Source: Nitrospirota bacterium
Lineage (GTDB): Bacteria; Nitrospirota; Thermodesulfovibrionia; UBA6902
Direction: 5' to 3'
NCBI GenBank assembly: GCA_016214845.1
Contig: JACRMS010000018.1
Location: 1-64,000, forward strand
Length of the DNA: 64,000 bases
How positions within the stretch are numbered: the stretch's first letter is position 1; each line of letters starts with the position of its first letter. Shown in pieces: positions 45,499 to 55,466 of the stretch. The notes under the pieces were generated by a model, which was given only the letters and a program-made list of their open reading frames with translations, did no database searches and had not been told where the DNA came from. The position numbers were made by a program, and so were the translations under genes.

Positions 45499-47190
45499 AT
45501 GCATTTTTCAGGGACCTTCATTCCGACCTTGCGGGAGACCCCGGCGGAGGCGGAGTCGATCAGCCATATTCTTATGCTTCGCGCAGGTTACGTCAGGCAG
45601 CTTGCCTCAGGACTTTATATCTACCTTCCTCTCGCGTGGAGGGTAATGAACAGGATAAATAAAATAATCAGGGAAGAAATGGACGCGATAGGCGCGCAGG
45701 AAATATCAATGCCGGGGCTGCATCCAGCCGACATATGGCAGAAGACCGGCAGGTGGTCTGACATCGGCGATGAGATGTTCAGGCTGAAAGACAGGGGCGG
45801 CAGGGACATGTGCCTTGGAATGACCCATGAAGAAATAATCACATGGCTTGCCTCGATGGAACTCCGTTCATACAGGCAATTGCCCCAGATGTGGTATCAG
45901 ATGCAGGCGAAGTTCAGGGACGAGGCAAGGCCCAAAAGCGGGATATTGCGCACCCGTGAATTCATCATGAAAGACAGTTACAGTTTTGATAAAGATGAAG
46001 AAGGCCTCAAGGAAAGTTATCGCAAACACGCTGAGGCGTATCACAGGATATTTCAGAGATGCGGGCTGAAATTTCACCAGGTACAGAGCGATCCCGGAAT
46101 GATGGGCGGCGCAACCGCGCATGAATTCATGGCCCCGAGTCCGGCAGGAGAGGACACCATTGTCCTCTGTAAATGCGGCTACTCGGCAAATACGGAACTC
46201 GCGCTGTCAGTCCCGTCTCCTCAGAAACTGAAAGGGGATGAAAAGGACTGGGCACTGGAAGACATCGCTACTCCTGATAAGAGGACGGTAGCAGAGGTGT
46301 CGGGATTTCTGAAAACTCATCCTTCGTGTTTTATCAAGAGCCTGCTTCTGATAGGAAAGGACGGCCCTTTCCTTGCGCTTGTAAGAGGCGACCAGGAGCT
46401 TCATGAGAAGAAGCTTTCAAAAATCACCGGGGAATTCAGGGCTGCGCAGAAAGATGAAGTGAAAACCATCCTCGGTGTCGCGGTAGGGTCCATCGGCCCT
46501 TATAACAACACTTTGAAAAAGATCGCCGACATTTCACTGAAGGACGGGATCTACATCTCAGGAGCTAATAAGGAAGGGTTTCATACAAGAGGGATAAAAC
46601 CTGGTGTCCATTTTCAGGCGGAGTGGCATGACATACACGTTGCCGGGGAGGGAGACACCTGTTCAACATGCGGCGCTGAAATAATACTTGAGAAGGCCAT
46701 CGAGATCGGGAATATATTTCAGCTCGGCACGAAATACTCACAGCCGCTCAAGGCAGTGTATCTTGATGAGAACGGAACAGAGAATCCGGTCATAATGGGA
46801 AGCTACGGCATCGGCCCCGCCCGTATTGCCGCCTCGGCCATTGAACAGAACCATGACAAGGACGGGATCATCTGGCCCCAAAGCATTGCCCCCTTTGACG
46901 TTGAGATCATCCCCCTTGATACGGAGAGTGAAATATTGGAGCTCGCCGGGACAATATACAGGGGCTTGATCGATGAAAAACTTGATGTGCTCATAGACGA
47001 CAGGGATGAACGCCCCGGCGTGAAATTCAAGGACGCTGACTTGATAGGCATTCCATATCAGATAGTCATCGGCAAAAAGGGATTGAAGGAAGGTGTAGTT
47101 GAGCTCAAGTCGAGAAGGACAAAAGAAACAGAAAGGACCGCCCCTTCCGAAGTTGTGAAAAAAGTGAGAGGTTTTTTCGGGAAGGCTTGA
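45499..47190 (+). CDS. proS: Prolyl-tRNA synthetase
   Basis: Class II synthetase of 563 aa, bacterial (ProS1) type. Motif 1 region LASGLYIYLPLAWRVMNRIN; motif 2 QMWYQMQAKFRDEARPKSGILRTREFIMKDSYSF; an editing (INS) domain at about 225-385 that clears Ala-tRNAPro; motif 3 GSYGIGPARIAASAIEQ; and the anticodon-binding domain to the end (DDRDERPGVKFKDADLIGIP). A GAGAGG ribosome-binding site precedes the ATG. Confidence 0.97.
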   Translation: MHFSGTFIPTLRETPAEAESISHILMLRAGYVRQLASGLYIYLPLAWRVMNRINKIIREEMDAIGAQEISMPGLHPADIWQKTGRWSDIGDEMFRLKDRGGRDMCLGMTHEEIITWLASMELRSYRQLPQMWYQMQAKFRDEARPKSGILRTREFIMKDSYSFDKDEEGLKESYRKHAEAYHRIFQRCGLKFHQVQSDPGMMGGATAHEFMAPSPAGEDTIVLCKCGYSANTELALSVPSPQKLKGDEKDWALEDIATPDKRTVAEVSGFLKTHPSCFIKSLLLIGKDGPFLALVRGDQELHEKKLSKITGEFRAAQKDEVKTILGVAVGSIGPYNNTLKKIADISLKDGIYISGANKEGFHTRGIKPGVHFQAEWHDIHVAGEGDTCSTCGAEIILEKAIEIGNIFQLGTKYSQPLKAVYLDENGTENPVIMGSYGIGPARIAASAIEQNHDKDGIIWPQSIAPFDVEIIPLDTESEILELAGTIYRGLIDEKLDVLIDDRDERPGVKFKDADLIGIPYQIVIGKKGLKEGVVELKSRRTKETERTAPSEVVKKVRGFFGKA

Positions 47191-47288
47191 AGTAATAAAG
47201 TTTCTTAGTTACAGAAGTGTTCCCCCGTAACAAAGTTGCTTGCCCGCCCTGGAATTCAATCAATGACGGCATTATCGCGAAGTATAGC

Positions 47289-47331
47289 TTGACAAAGTTT
47301 TAATCCGTAAAATATACTTACCGGTAGGTAA
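47289..47331 (+). promoter_or_regulatory. Promoter with TetR-type operator for the efflux operon
   Basis: TTGACA (47289-47294), 18-bp spacer, TATACT (47313-47318). Directly on and after the -10 is TTACCGGTAGGTAA (47318-47331), an imperfect palindrome of the kind bound by TetR-family repressors. Repressor binding here would block transcription of tetR and the three efflux genes. Confidence 0.65.
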
Positions 47332-47360
47332 ATAAGATATACACGCAAAGGAGCTTAATT

Positions 47361-47987
47361 ATGACAGGCAGAAAACGCCCTGTAAAACCTGAGGAACACG
47401 CGGTGCGGGAACGTCTTCTCGGCGCGGCCCTTGATATATTCAATGAAAGGGGATATGCCGCCACTTCTGTCCGGGAGATCGTTGAGGCGGCCGGTGTCAC
47501 AAAACCGACGCTCTATTACTATTTCGGGAACAAGGAAGGCATCTACACGGAGCTGATGACAAAACCCTTTGAGGTCCTTGAAAAGATATTGGTGGAAACC
47601 GCGCACGAAAAGTTAAGCTCTCGTGAACGCGTGCTGCGTCTGTACGAAGGGATATTCCTCCTGTTCATGAAGAACCTCAAGGCCGCGAGACTTATGTATT
47701 CGATCTATTACGGCCCCCCCCAGGGGGCGCCTTTCATTGACTTCGAGGGCTACCACCTGAAGATCAGAGAGGTAACGGAATTAATTGTGAAGGAAGGGAT
47801 CAAAAGCGGCGAGATCCGGAAGGTGAATGCGGACACGCTGACGCATGTTTTGATAGGGGCGCTGAACTTCGTGCTTGAGGAGCAGCTCTGCCACCGTTCG
47901 CCTATGGTAGATAAAAAAGGACTGTCCGCCATGCTCGCTTTTATCTTTGACGGGGTCACTCCATTAATAACGAAAAGGAAAAGGTGA
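47361..47987 (+). CDS. TetR-family transcriptional repressor
   Basis: This 208-aa regulator has an N-terminal helix-turn-helix: ALDIFNERGYAATSVREIVEAAGVTKPTLYYYFGNKEGIY at about residues 24-65. The C-terminal ligand domain is all helical. GGAGC precedes the ATG. It heads the efflux operon, seven bases before the MFP gene, so it probably represses its own operon until a toxic ligand binds. Confidence 0.93.
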   Translation: MTGRKRPVKPEEHAVRERLLGAALDIFNERGYAATSVREIVEAAGVTKPTLYYYFGNKEGIYTELMTKPFEVLEKILVETAHEKLSSRERVLRLYEGIFLLFMKNLKAARLMYSIYYGPPQGAPFIDFEGYHLKIREVTELIVKEGIKSGEIRKVNADTLTHVLIGALNFVLEEQLCHRSPMVDKKGLSAMLAFIFDGVTPLITKRKR

Positions 47988-47993
47988 ATTGGT

Positions 47994-49247
47994 ATGTTAT
48001 TACTCAGTAACTATTTCAAGAATCAACAAATACCGGAGAGTAGGGATTGGGGATTAGGGATTAGTAGAGAAACCAACCCCCAATCCCTAAACCCTAATCC
48101 CTATTTTTTAATTATCATTTTACTTTCTGTCCTCTGGACATCAGGCTGTTCTTCAAAAAGCGCTGACGGAAAAAAGGATACCAATGCCGGGCGTCCCCCG
48201 GTGGCAGTGGAGACCTTGTCAGTTTCAGCTTCAGACCTGGCAGAAGGCCTTGACGTAGTTGGTACCCTCACCCCGAAATTCGAGACAGAGGTGAAGTCCC
48301 AGATCCCCGGCCTTATAAGCGAGGTCTATGTCACCGAGTGGGTGAGAGTCAGGAAGAATGATCCGCTTGCCAGAATAGACTTGAGTGAGACCGGGGCGCT
48401 TGTAAACAAGGCCGGCGCCTCGGTTGAATCGGCAAAGGCAGGATATCTTCAGGCACAGGTCGCTGCACAGCGTGCTGAGCGTGAAAAGGCACGGATGCAG
48501 AAGCTCAGAGAATTCGGCCTTGCCACACAGCAGAATTATGAGGATGCGGAATCAGAGGCGGCGGCGGCGAATGCCGCAGTTGAGGCTGCGCGCGCCCAGA
48601 TCGGCGCTGCGGAGGGAGAACTGCGCGCGCTCCAGGCGCGCCTTTCCAAAGGGATGATACTTTCACCCATGGATGGAGTCGTTTCACTTCGGGACGTGAA
48701 TGTGGGTGATCTTGCCAGCGACACCGGGGCAGCCAAGGCCCTATTTAAGGTCGTAGATAACAGGATACTCAAACTCACCGTTTCGGTCCCGTCGGTAGAT
48801 ATGGCTTCCATAAAGGTGAGGGATTCGCTGACGTTTACTGTTGATGCTATTCCGGGCAAGACCTTTTCAGGAAAGGTGATGTTCATAAACCCGTCTGTGG
48901 ACGAAGCTGACAGGTCGGTAAAGGTCATTGCCGAGGTGATCAATTCATCGGGGGAATTAAAAGGCGGCCTTTTTGCAAAGGGGAGGATCGAGACAGGGAC
49001 CAGGAGAAATATCATTCAGGTCCCGCGTTCATCCCTGATCGGTTTAAATGTTGCGGAAAAGAAGGCAGGTCTGTACACGGTAGAAGCTGACCAGGCGCAT
49101 TACAGGGAAGTGGCCACAGGGGCAGTTGCGGGTGACCAGGTGGAGATAGTTTCAGGTCTTAATCAGGGAGAACTTTTAGTTGTGCGAGGCGGTTTTAATC
49201 TGAAGGACAACGACAAGGTCGTTACGGCCGGTGGTAAGGGGAGGTAG
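47994..49247 (+). CDS. RND efflux periplasmic adaptor (membrane fusion protein), lipoprotein
   Basis: HlyD/AcrA-type adaptor of 417 aa. After an unusual ~37-residue N-terminal stretch comes a hydrophobic helix and lipobox (WTSGC, lipidated Cys about 52). Then the barrel-sandwich hybrid (VVGTLTPKFETEVKSQIPGLI), the alpha hairpin at about 135-215 (Ala/Glu/Gln-rich), and the beta-barrel (VDNRILKLTVSVP). The stretch before the helix is translation of a dispersed inverted repeat, so the signal peptide has a very long n-region or the real start is internal. It connects the RND pump to the TolC-like channel. Confidence 0.92.
   Translation: MLLLSNYFKNQQIPESRDWGLGISRETNPQSLNPNPYFLIIILLSVLWTSGCSSKSADGKKDTNAGRPPVAVETLSVSASDLAEGLDVVGTLTPKFETEVKSQIPGLISEVYVTEWVRVRKNDPLARIDLSETGALVNKAGASVESAKAGYLQAQVAAQRAEREKARMQKLREFGLATQQNYEDAESEAAAANAAVEAARAQIGAAEGELRALQARLSKGMILSPMDGVVSLRDVNVGDLASDTGAAKALFKVVDNRILKLTVSVPSVDMASIKVRDSLTFTVDAIPGKTFSGKVMFINPSVDEADRSVKVIAEVINSSGELKGGLFAKGRIETGTRRNIIQVPRSSLIGLNVAEKKAGLYTVEADQAHYREVATGAVAGDQVEIVSGLNQGELLVVRGGFNLKDNDKVVTAGGKGR
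48040..48108. repeat. Dispersed inverted repeat, GGGATTAGGG type (copy 3), inside the MFP gene
   Basis: TAGGGATTGGGGATTAGGGATTAG is mirrored by CAATCCCTAAACCCTAATCCCTA, about 16 bases apart. It is translated in frame ahead of the lipoprotein signal. Confidence 0.88.
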
Positions 49248-49249
49248 AG

Positions 49250-52200
49250 ATGCTGCTTTCCGACCTTTCCATAAAAAGACCTGTGCTTGCAGCGGTCATG
49301 ATGCTGACCCTTGTTGTATTAGGAATATTTTCATACCGCCGCCTGTCAGTCGAAATGTATCCCAATGTTGAGATTCCCGTAGTCTCGATTGTAACAAAAT
49401 TTCCCGGCGCGTCTCCTGAGAGCGTTGAGAGGGAATTGACAAAGAAGATCGAGGAGGCGGTAAACCCCGTGGCCGGGGTGAAACGCGTCCTCTCATATTC
49501 ACGCGAAGGTGTCTCTACCGTTGTGGTGGAATATCGTCTTGAAGAGAAGATCAATGAAGTGGCGCAGGAGACACGCGCGAAGATCAACGCTGTCCGGGGT
49601 GAGCTGCCCCTGGGCATAGAAGACCCGATTATACAGAAGCTCGATTTCAACGCCCTGCCGGTCATATCGGTTGCTGTGCGTTCCTCGTCTCTTTCAAGCC
49701 GGGACCTTACCCTCCTGGTTGAAAAGAAGATAAAGCGCAGGCTCGAAACCGTTGCCGGGGTGGGAAAGGTCGATCTTGTCGGTTCCGCAACGAGAGAGGT
49801 CAATGTCGTAATCGACCCGGTCCGTGTCGAGTCCCTCGGCATCGGTGTTGACACCGTGATAAACGGATTGAGGTCGGAAAATGTGAATACCCCGCTCGGA
49901 AGGCTGAACCGGGGCAATACAGAGTACCCGCTCCGCGTTGCTGGAAAACCTGACCGCGTTGACCAGTTCCGCTCTATGGTGATCGCTGAACGCGACGGCA
50001 GGCCGATCAGGCTTTCAGAAGTCGCGGAGGTGGTTGACGGTATTGAAGAGGAGCGCTCACTTGCGCTGGTAAACGGCATCCCGGCGGTGGCGCTTGACAT
50101 ACAGAAGCAGTCCGGCGCGAACATGGTTGACGTAGTAAACGCGATCAAAAAGCGCGTGGATCAATTGCAGTCCGAACTTCCGGAGACCGTCACGCTGGAA
50201 ATAGTCCGCGACGCATCGATCATGACGCTTGATTCTCTGAAGGACGTGCAGGAGACGATGATCATCGGCGGCTTTCTCACGGTCCTGATAGTCTTCTGCT
50301 TTATAAACTCGTGGCGCTCCACGGTCATAACCGGGGTCACGCTGCCCATATCGGTCATCTCATCATTTATCATCCTGAACGCGCTCGGCATGACGTTAAA
50401 CATCATGACGCTCATGGCGCTCTCGCTTGCAATAGGCCTCCTGATAGACGACGCCATTGTTGTGCGGGAAAATATAGTCCGTCATCTTGAAAAAGGCGAA
50501 GACCATTTCGCGGCAGCGCGCAGCGGCACGAGCGAGATAGGGCTTGCGGTCTTTGCCACTACCATGTCCATACTTGCAGTATTTGTGCCGGTGGCTTTTA
50601 TGAAAGGGATCGTCGGCAGGTTCTTCTTCTCATTCGGTATCACTGTGGCCTTTGCGGTGTCTGTGTCTCTGCTTGTGTCTTTTACGCTTGATCCCATGCT
50701 GTCTTCGCGCTGGCATGATCCGGCCATTCACAGGGAGGGGAGACGCGGTTTCATCTCACGCATGTTAGACAGGTTCAATGACATGTTTGAACGAATGGCT
50801 GAACGTTATCGCGGTCTGATCGGATGGGCGCTGGGACACAGGAAGACCGTCCTGTTCTCCGCATTGGCGGCCTTTGTCGGAGGGATTATGATATTCGGAA
50901 TGCTCGAATCCGCCTTTATGACCAATTTCGATAAGGGTGAATTTCAGGTAAGTTTTAAAACAGCCCCGGATGCATCGCTCAGCGAAAGCCGCGGCCGACT
51001 TAACGCGATGCTGGCAGCGCTCAAGGATATTCCCGAAATAGATCATACATATTCTACTGTCGGCGCGGGTGACAGCGGCACAGTGCAAAGCGGCGTGGTT
51101 TACGTTAAGCTCAAGGAACGCTCAGAGAGAAAGAGGATACAGGATGACATTCAACGTGATGTCCGAAGCAGGCTTCAGCGTATCCCGGGGATCAAGATTT
51201 CCATTGAGGAAGCAGGCGGCGTGGGAAGCAGTATCAAACCCCTTGTTGTAAATGTGAGGGGAGAAGATATTGCATTGTTGAAAAAGTATTCCTCTGAGCT
51301 GAAAGACAAAATGTATACGATCCCCGGCATTGTTGATATCGAAGCGACGCTGGAGAATGACATCCCGGAATACCAACTCACGGTTGACAGGGAAAAGGCG
51401 GTGAATGCCGGGATCATGACCGACCGCATTGTCCGCACCGTGGGCGCGCTTGTGGGAGGGGAAGCAGTCACAACTTATGAAGACGAAGACGGCGATTCCG
51501 TTGACGTGCGGGTCCGGCTTCCCGAATATCTGCGCGAGGACCCTGCGCAGGTGCAGAACCTGCGGTTTGCTGTACAGAGGGGGAACGGGCCTTCTGCTCT
51601 TATGCCTCTGTCCAATATCGCATCATATGAGGTAAGCAATTCTCCTTCGGAGATCAACCGGCAGGCCCTCACCCGTGAGGTAGTGATCACTGCAAACCTT
51701 GACGGGGTGCCTATCGGCACTGCGGTGAGCAAAGTGCGGAAGGCCGCGGAAGGGATTTTGATGGAGCCCGGCTACAAGATTGTTTTTTCAGGAGAGGCAG
51801 AGGACATGGCAGAGTCCTTCGGCTACATGGGAGAGTCCCTCATCCTCGCGGTGGTACTTGTTTATCTGATATTGGCGGCGCAGTTTGAATCATTTCTCGA
51901 ACCTATGGCCATTATGCTTTCCCTGCCCCTTTCCATAGTCGGTATGGCGGGGATGCTGTTCCTCACAGGCGACACGATAAATATCATGTCTCTCATCGGC
52001 CTGATAATGCTCATGGGCCTGGTCACAAAAAACGCCATCCTCCTTGTTGACTATGCAAAGGTGCTGCAGGGACGCGGCATGGAAAGGAACGAGGCTGTCA
52101 TTACAGCCGGAAGGACAAGGCTGAGGCCCATATTGATGACAACACTTGCCATGATCTTCGGCATGATGCCCCTTGCCTTTGCCCTCGGCTCCGGCGCTGA

Positions 52201-52354
52201 GATGCGCGCGCCTATGGCCCGCGCCGTGATCGGCGGACTTCTGACATCGACCGTACTTACTCTGCTTGTCGTCCCGGTGGTATATACATTACTGGATGAT
52301 TTCAGCGTGTGGATACGGAGACGCTTCAGTTCAAAAAAGGTTGTGACAACATGA
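49250..52354 (+). CDS. RND efflux pump, HAE1 (AcrB/MexB-like) transporter
   Basis: Inner-membrane proton/drug antiporter of 1034 aa. N-terminal [19 protein letters not shown]; two large periplasmic loops (about 35-330 and 555-855); 12 transmembrane helices. Conserved are [10 protein letters not shown] and, in helix 4, the [16 protein letters not shown] segment with the paired Asp residues of the proton relay; the second half has [17 protein letters not shown] and [20 protein letters not shown]. Starts 3 bp after the MFP gene with GGGGAGG upstream. Substrates unknown; antibiotic or solvent export is typical for HAE1. Confidence 0.96.
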   Translation: MLLSDLSIKRPVLAAVMMLTLVVLGIFSYRRLSVEMYPNVEIPVVSIVTKFPGASPESVERELTKKIEEAVNPVAGVKRVLSYSREGVSTVVVEYRLEEKINEVAQETRAKINAVRGELPLGIEDPIIQKLDFNALPVISVAVRSSSLSSRDLTLLVEKKIKRRLETVAGVGKVDLVGSATREVNVVIDPVRVESLGIGVDTVINGLRSENVNTPLGRLNRGNTEYPLRVAGKPDRVDQFRSMVIAERDGRPIRLSEVAEVVDGIEEERSLALVNGIPAVALDIQKQSGANMVDVVNAIKKRVDQLQSELPETVTLEIVRDASIMTLDSLKDVQETMIIGGFLTVLIVFCFINSWRSTVITGVTLPISVISSFIILNALGMTLNIMTLMALSLAIGLLIDDAIVVRENIVRHLEKGEDHFAAARSGTSEIGLAVFATTMSILAVFVPVAFMKGIVGRFFFSFGITVAFAVSVSLLVSFTLDPMLSSRWHDPAIHREGRRGFISRMLDRFNDMFERMAERYRGLIGWALGHRKTVLFSALAAFVGGIMIFGMLESAFMTNFDKGEFQVSFKTAPDASLSESRGRLNAMLAALKDIPEIDHTYSTVGAGDSGTVQSGVVYVKLKERSERKRIQDDIQRDVRSRLQRIPGIKISIEEAGGVGSSIKPLVVNVRGEDIALLKKYSSELKDKMYTIPGIVDIEATLENDIPEYQLTVDREKAVNAGIMTDRIVRTVGALVGGEAVTTYEDEDGDSVDVRVRLPEYLREDPAQVQNLRFAVQRGNGPSALMPLSNIASYEVSNSPSEINRQALTREVVITANLDGVPIGTAVSKVRKAAEGILMEPGYKIVFSGEAEDMAESFGYMGESLILAVVLVYLILAAQFESFLEPMAIMLSLPLSIVGMAGMLFLTGDTINIMSLIGLIMLMGLVTKNAILLVDYAKVLQGRGMERNEAVITAGRTRLRPILMTTLAMIFGMMPLAFALGSGAEMRAPMARAVIGGLLTSTVLTLLVVPVVYTLLDDFSVWIRRRFSSKKVVTT

Positions 52355-53664
52355 ATAGACTTTATCGTTTATTCATATTTTTAATGATCACCCTCCTGCT
52401 GCCCCTTTCCGCATCAGCGGGGGAAGTAAAGGTCTTGACCCTGCAGCAGGCCCTGGATATAGCCGCAGAAAAAAACCGCGATATTCAAAAGGCCAGGGAA
52501 TACTTCCAATGGGTGCAGGGAAAATATGTTGAAGAGAGGGCGGCTGCTTTACCGCAGCTTACCATTACCGGTTCGGCGGCAGTCAGCCATGACAAGACCA
52601 TGATAGTTCCCGCGGGAAATATCTCTGACAGGATGAAGACGTATTCCGGTGAAGTAGGCGTTACCCAGACCTTATTTGCCTGGGGCAAGGTCGGGGCCGC
52701 TATAAGGGCGGCACAGGAGGGAATGAAGACTGCGGAGGAGCAGCTTAGACTCTATCGTCAGGCCGCATCCAGGGATGTCTCCATTGTCTTCTTTGATGTG
52801 CTTCTTTCACGGGAACTGCATGACATCGCGCGCCAGGACCTTGCGCAGAAGGAGCGGCATCTTGAAGAAGCGCGCCGCAAATACACTGCAGGAGTTGCAA
52901 CGGATTATGATGTCCTCGCTGCTGAAGTTGCAGTGAAAAATGCCGGACCGGAAGTTATACGAACGGAAAACCTGATACGTGACGCGCTTGACAGGCTCCG
53001 CTTTTTCCTCGCTTTAGAGGATGGAGAAATTGATGTCACCGGCAAGCTGGAGGTTACGGATTATCCGGCAGTCCCTGACTATGAGCATATCTATAAGGCC
53101 GCCTTTGAGAAACGCCCTGAGGCAAGAGACCTCCGCCACCGCGTCAGCATTGCCGGGGAGCTGGTCACTATAGCCAATGCGGATGACAAACCGCGTCTTG
53201 AATTCAGGGGCGGATACGGGTGGAAGAGCCTGGAACTCGGAGATATGAATTTAGACGGAAGGGCGTGGAACGCCGGACTGTTCCTGACGTTTCCTTTTTT
53301 TGACGGGATGCGCACGAGGGGAAGAGTGGCACAGGCTGAAAGCGACCTCAGCAGCATAAGGATAGATGAAGCCAAACTTGCCGATTCCTTTGCCCTGCAG
53401 GCGCGCGAGGCGCTGAACGCTGTGCGTGAGTCCAGGGAGATCGTTGACGCCCTGTCCGGCACTGTGACCCAGGCTGAAAAACTGTTGTTCCTTTCCGAAA
53501 AGGGTTATGAACTCGGCGTGAAAATCCGGCTTGAAGTTGAAGACGCTGAACTGAAACTCCTGCAGGCAAGGGGAAATCTTTCACGCGCATGGAGGGACTA
53601 CCGGGCAGCCGGCGTTAACCTGTTGTGGGTGATGGGAGTGCTGGGGGAAGATGCTTATCAATGA
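52351..53664 (+). CDS. TolC-family outer membrane efflux channel
   Basis: The 437-aa product starts at [10 protein letters not shown] (52351), overlapping the RND stop as ATGA; an upstream ATG gives an unlikely hydrophilic extension. Signal peptide to about residue 24 (SASAG). Two outer-membrane efflux repeats follow with long heptad-rich helices (LTLQQALDIAAEKNRDIQKARE; VTQTLFAWGKVGAAIRAAQEG; second copy after about 215 with LFLTFPFFDGMRTRGRVAQAE). It completes the tripartite system. Confidence 0.93.
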   Translation: MNRLYRLFIFLMITLLLPLSASAGEVKVLTLQQALDIAAEKNRDIQKAREYFQWVQGKYVEERAAALPQLTITGSAAVSHDKTMIVPAGNISDRMKTYSGEVGVTQTLFAWGKVGAAIRAAQEGMKTAEEQLRLYRQAASRDVSIVFFDVLLSRELHDIARQDLAQKERHLEEARRKYTAGVATDYDVLAAEVAVKNAGPEVIRTENLIRDALDRLRFFLALEDGEIDVTGKLEVTDYPAVPDYEHIYKAAFEKRPEARDLRHRVSIAGELVTIANADDKPRLEFRGGYGWKSLELGDMNLDGRAWNAGLFLTFPFFDGMRTRGRVAQAESDLSSIRIDEAKLADSFALQAREALNAVRESREIVDALSGTVTQAEKLLFLSEKGYELGVKIRLEVEDAELKLLQARGNLSRAWRDYRAAGVNLLWVMGVLGEDAYQ

Positions 53665-53727
53665 CAAATTCACCAAGCCGGAGAATGACAATTTCTCCGT
53701 GCTTTCATAATTTAACTTTTACGCTCA

Positions 53728-53770
53728 AAAAAAGCCCGCACAGTTTTAAACTGAGCGGGCTTTTAATTTT
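53728..53770. terminator. Bidirectional intrinsic terminator
   Basis: GCCCGC-A-CAG (53734-53743) pairs with CTG-A-GCGGGC (53751-53760), with A-runs on the left and T-runs on the right. It separates the converging efflux operon and the isomerase gene and can act in both directions. Confidence 0.88.
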
Positions 53771-53781
53771 ATCAAAATAGA

Positions 53782-54672
53782 CTATGGATGCTGTGCCGGT
53801 TTTTGCCCCCCCGCGCTTTCAGCGGGGATAGTAATTGCCTCAAGGGCCTTATCATTTTTGCTTACTTTATATTTGCTTTTTAAGCCTTCAATATATTTTT
53901 CAAAGAGCTCTCTCTTTTTTTCCGCGAGGAGCTGTTTTTGTATTGATTCCTTAGACTGCTCAAAGCTCGCGGTCTCGCCCTTTTTGATATCGGTCAATTG
54001 AATGATGTGATAGCCGAAGCGTGTCTTTACCGGCCCGCTTACTTCCCCGGGTTTTAATTTCAATACAGCCTGCTCAAACTCGGGTACCATCTGCCCGTGG
54101 GCAAAGTAACCGAGGTCTCCGCCTTTCTGGGCAGACCCTGTATCTTTCGACAGTGACTTTGCAAGGTCGGCAAAGCGCTCTCCTTTTTTGATTCGGGCAT
54201 AGATCTTCTTTGCCTGGTCCTCCGTGTCAACGAGAATATGGCCTGCCTTGATCGTTGTGCCGATGGTGAATTTGTCCGCGTTCTTTTCATAGAAGCTTTT
54301 AACGTCTGCGTCATCTACCTTTGACTTGTCTTCAACTTCTTTTTTAAGAATGAGGGACACCAGGGTCATTTTTTCAAACTCTTTAATTTTTTCAAGATAC
54401 TCTTTGTCCTTGTCAAGTCCCATTTTTTTGGCGTCCTGGTATATAAGTTCTCTCTTAACGAGTTCATCAAGGAATTTATCTTTGCCTTCTTTCCCCTTGA
54501 ACTGTTCCTTTGCCCAGTCAGGGATACGGCTTATTTCCTTCAGGAACTCGTCCTTGGTAATGGGAGTTTTATCAACCTCCGCTATAACATCCACGCCTGA
54601 TTTCTCCTTCTGAGAACATCCGGCAAGGATTGCCAGCGAAAATACAAAAACGAAAAGCCATGTCTTTTTCAT
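53782..54672 (-). CDS. Parvulin-type peptidyl-prolyl isomerase lipoprotein (SurA/PpiC/PrsA-like)
   Basis: A 296-aa exported chaperone. The lipoprotein signal ends ILAGC (Cys19). N-terminal SurA-like chaperone region (VIAEVDKTPITKDEFLKEI). Parvulin domain at about 135-225: AGHILVDTEDQAKKIYARIKKGERF, GGDLGYFAHGQMVPEFEQAV, GPVKTRFGYHIIQL. It would help fold outer-membrane and secreted proteins in the periplasm. Convergent with the TolC-like gene; no operon partner. Confidence 0.93.
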   Translation of the reverse strand: MKKTWLFVFVFSLAILAGCSQKEKSGVDVIAEVDKTPITKDEFLKEISRIPDWAKEQFKGKEGKDKFLDELVKRELIYQDAKKMGLDKDKEYLEKIKEFEKMTLVSLILKKEVEDKSKVDDADVKSFYEKNADKFTIGTTIKAGHILVDTEDQAKKIYARIKKGERFADLAKSLSKDTGSAQKGGDLGYFAHGQMVPEFEQAVLKLKPGEVSGPVKTRFGYHIIQLTDIKKGETASFEQSKESIQKQLLAEKKRELFEKYIEGLKSKYKVSKNDKALEAITIPAESAGGQKPAQHP

Positions 54673-54860
54673 TAAAAGTTCTCCTTTTGTTCGATTTAAA
54701 TTAGATTGTTTTATAACATAATGATTTTGGATTTTACAAGTGACAGCGTGAAGGAAAATGACGCCGTGAAGGCATTGTGTTATTCAGGTCTTCATTGACA
54801 TCAAACGGCCCAATCAGGCTATTATTAATGCAGCAAAAAGTTATTAAGGAGGACTAAATT

Positions 54861-55358
54861 ATGGCAGACGAGCATTCATTTGATGTTGTCAGCAAGGTTG
54901 ATCTGCAGGAGGTATCAAACGCAGTCCAGCAGGCCCTAAAAGAGATGGGGCAGCGTTTTGATTTCCGCGGCAGCAAGAGCAATATAGAGCTCAACAAGGA
55001 AAAGAATGAGATACACCTTACGTCCGATGATGAGTTCAAGCTGAAGAGCGTTATCGATATGCTGCAAAGCAAACTTATAAAAAGGCAGGTGCCTTTGAAG
55101 GCCTTGAGCTACGGGAAAATTGAGCCTGCGGCATCAAACACCGTGAGGCAGGTTGTCACTCTTCAGCAGGGCATCCCCACTGAAAAGGCAAAAGAGATCG
55201 TAAAAGCACTCAAGGACTCAAAGCTCAAGGTCCAGTCCGAGATCCAGAAAGACCAGCTCCGCGTCAGGGCCAAAAAGATTGACGACCTCCAGACCGCGAT
55301 CAAACTTTTAAAAGAGAAAGACTTCGACGTGCATATTGATTTTGTGAATTACAGGTGA
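54861..55358 (+). CDS. YajQ-family nucleotide-binding protein
   Basis: This 165-aa protein contains the two ferredoxin-like folds of the family: [41 protein letters not shown], and a second half with [31 protein letters not shown]. YajQ proteins bind nucleic acid or nucleotides; some bind c-di-GMP. GGAGGA precedes the ATG. Monocistronic, followed by a repeat element. Confidence 0.94.
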   Translation: MADEHSFDVVSKVDLQEVSNAVQQALKEMGQRFDFRGSKSNIELNKEKNEIHLTSDDEFKLKSVIDMLQSKLIKRQVPLKALSYGKIEPAASNTVRQVVTLQQGIPTEKAKEIVKALKDSKLKVQSEIQKDQLRVRAKKIDDLQTAIKLLKEKDFDVHIDFVNYR

Positions 55359-55362
55359 AATG

Positions 55363-55449
55363 AGAAGACGAAGATAAGAAGCTGAGAAGATTAGAAGCTA
55401 AGAAATCCCAACTTCCCAACTTCTAATCTTTCCATCTTCCGTCTTTTTT
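55363..55449. repeat. Inverted repeat of GAAGATTAGAAG type
   Basis: Left units GAGAAGACGAAGATAAGAAGC and GAGAAGATTAGAAG are mirrored by CTTCTAATCTTTCCATCTTCCGTCTT at 55420-55445. Lies between the YajQ-family gene and the cysE-cysS fusion; its right end is close to TATAATAACCCC, the probable start region of the next gene. Confidence 0.8.
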
Positions 55450-55466
55450 GAAGTATAATAACCCCT

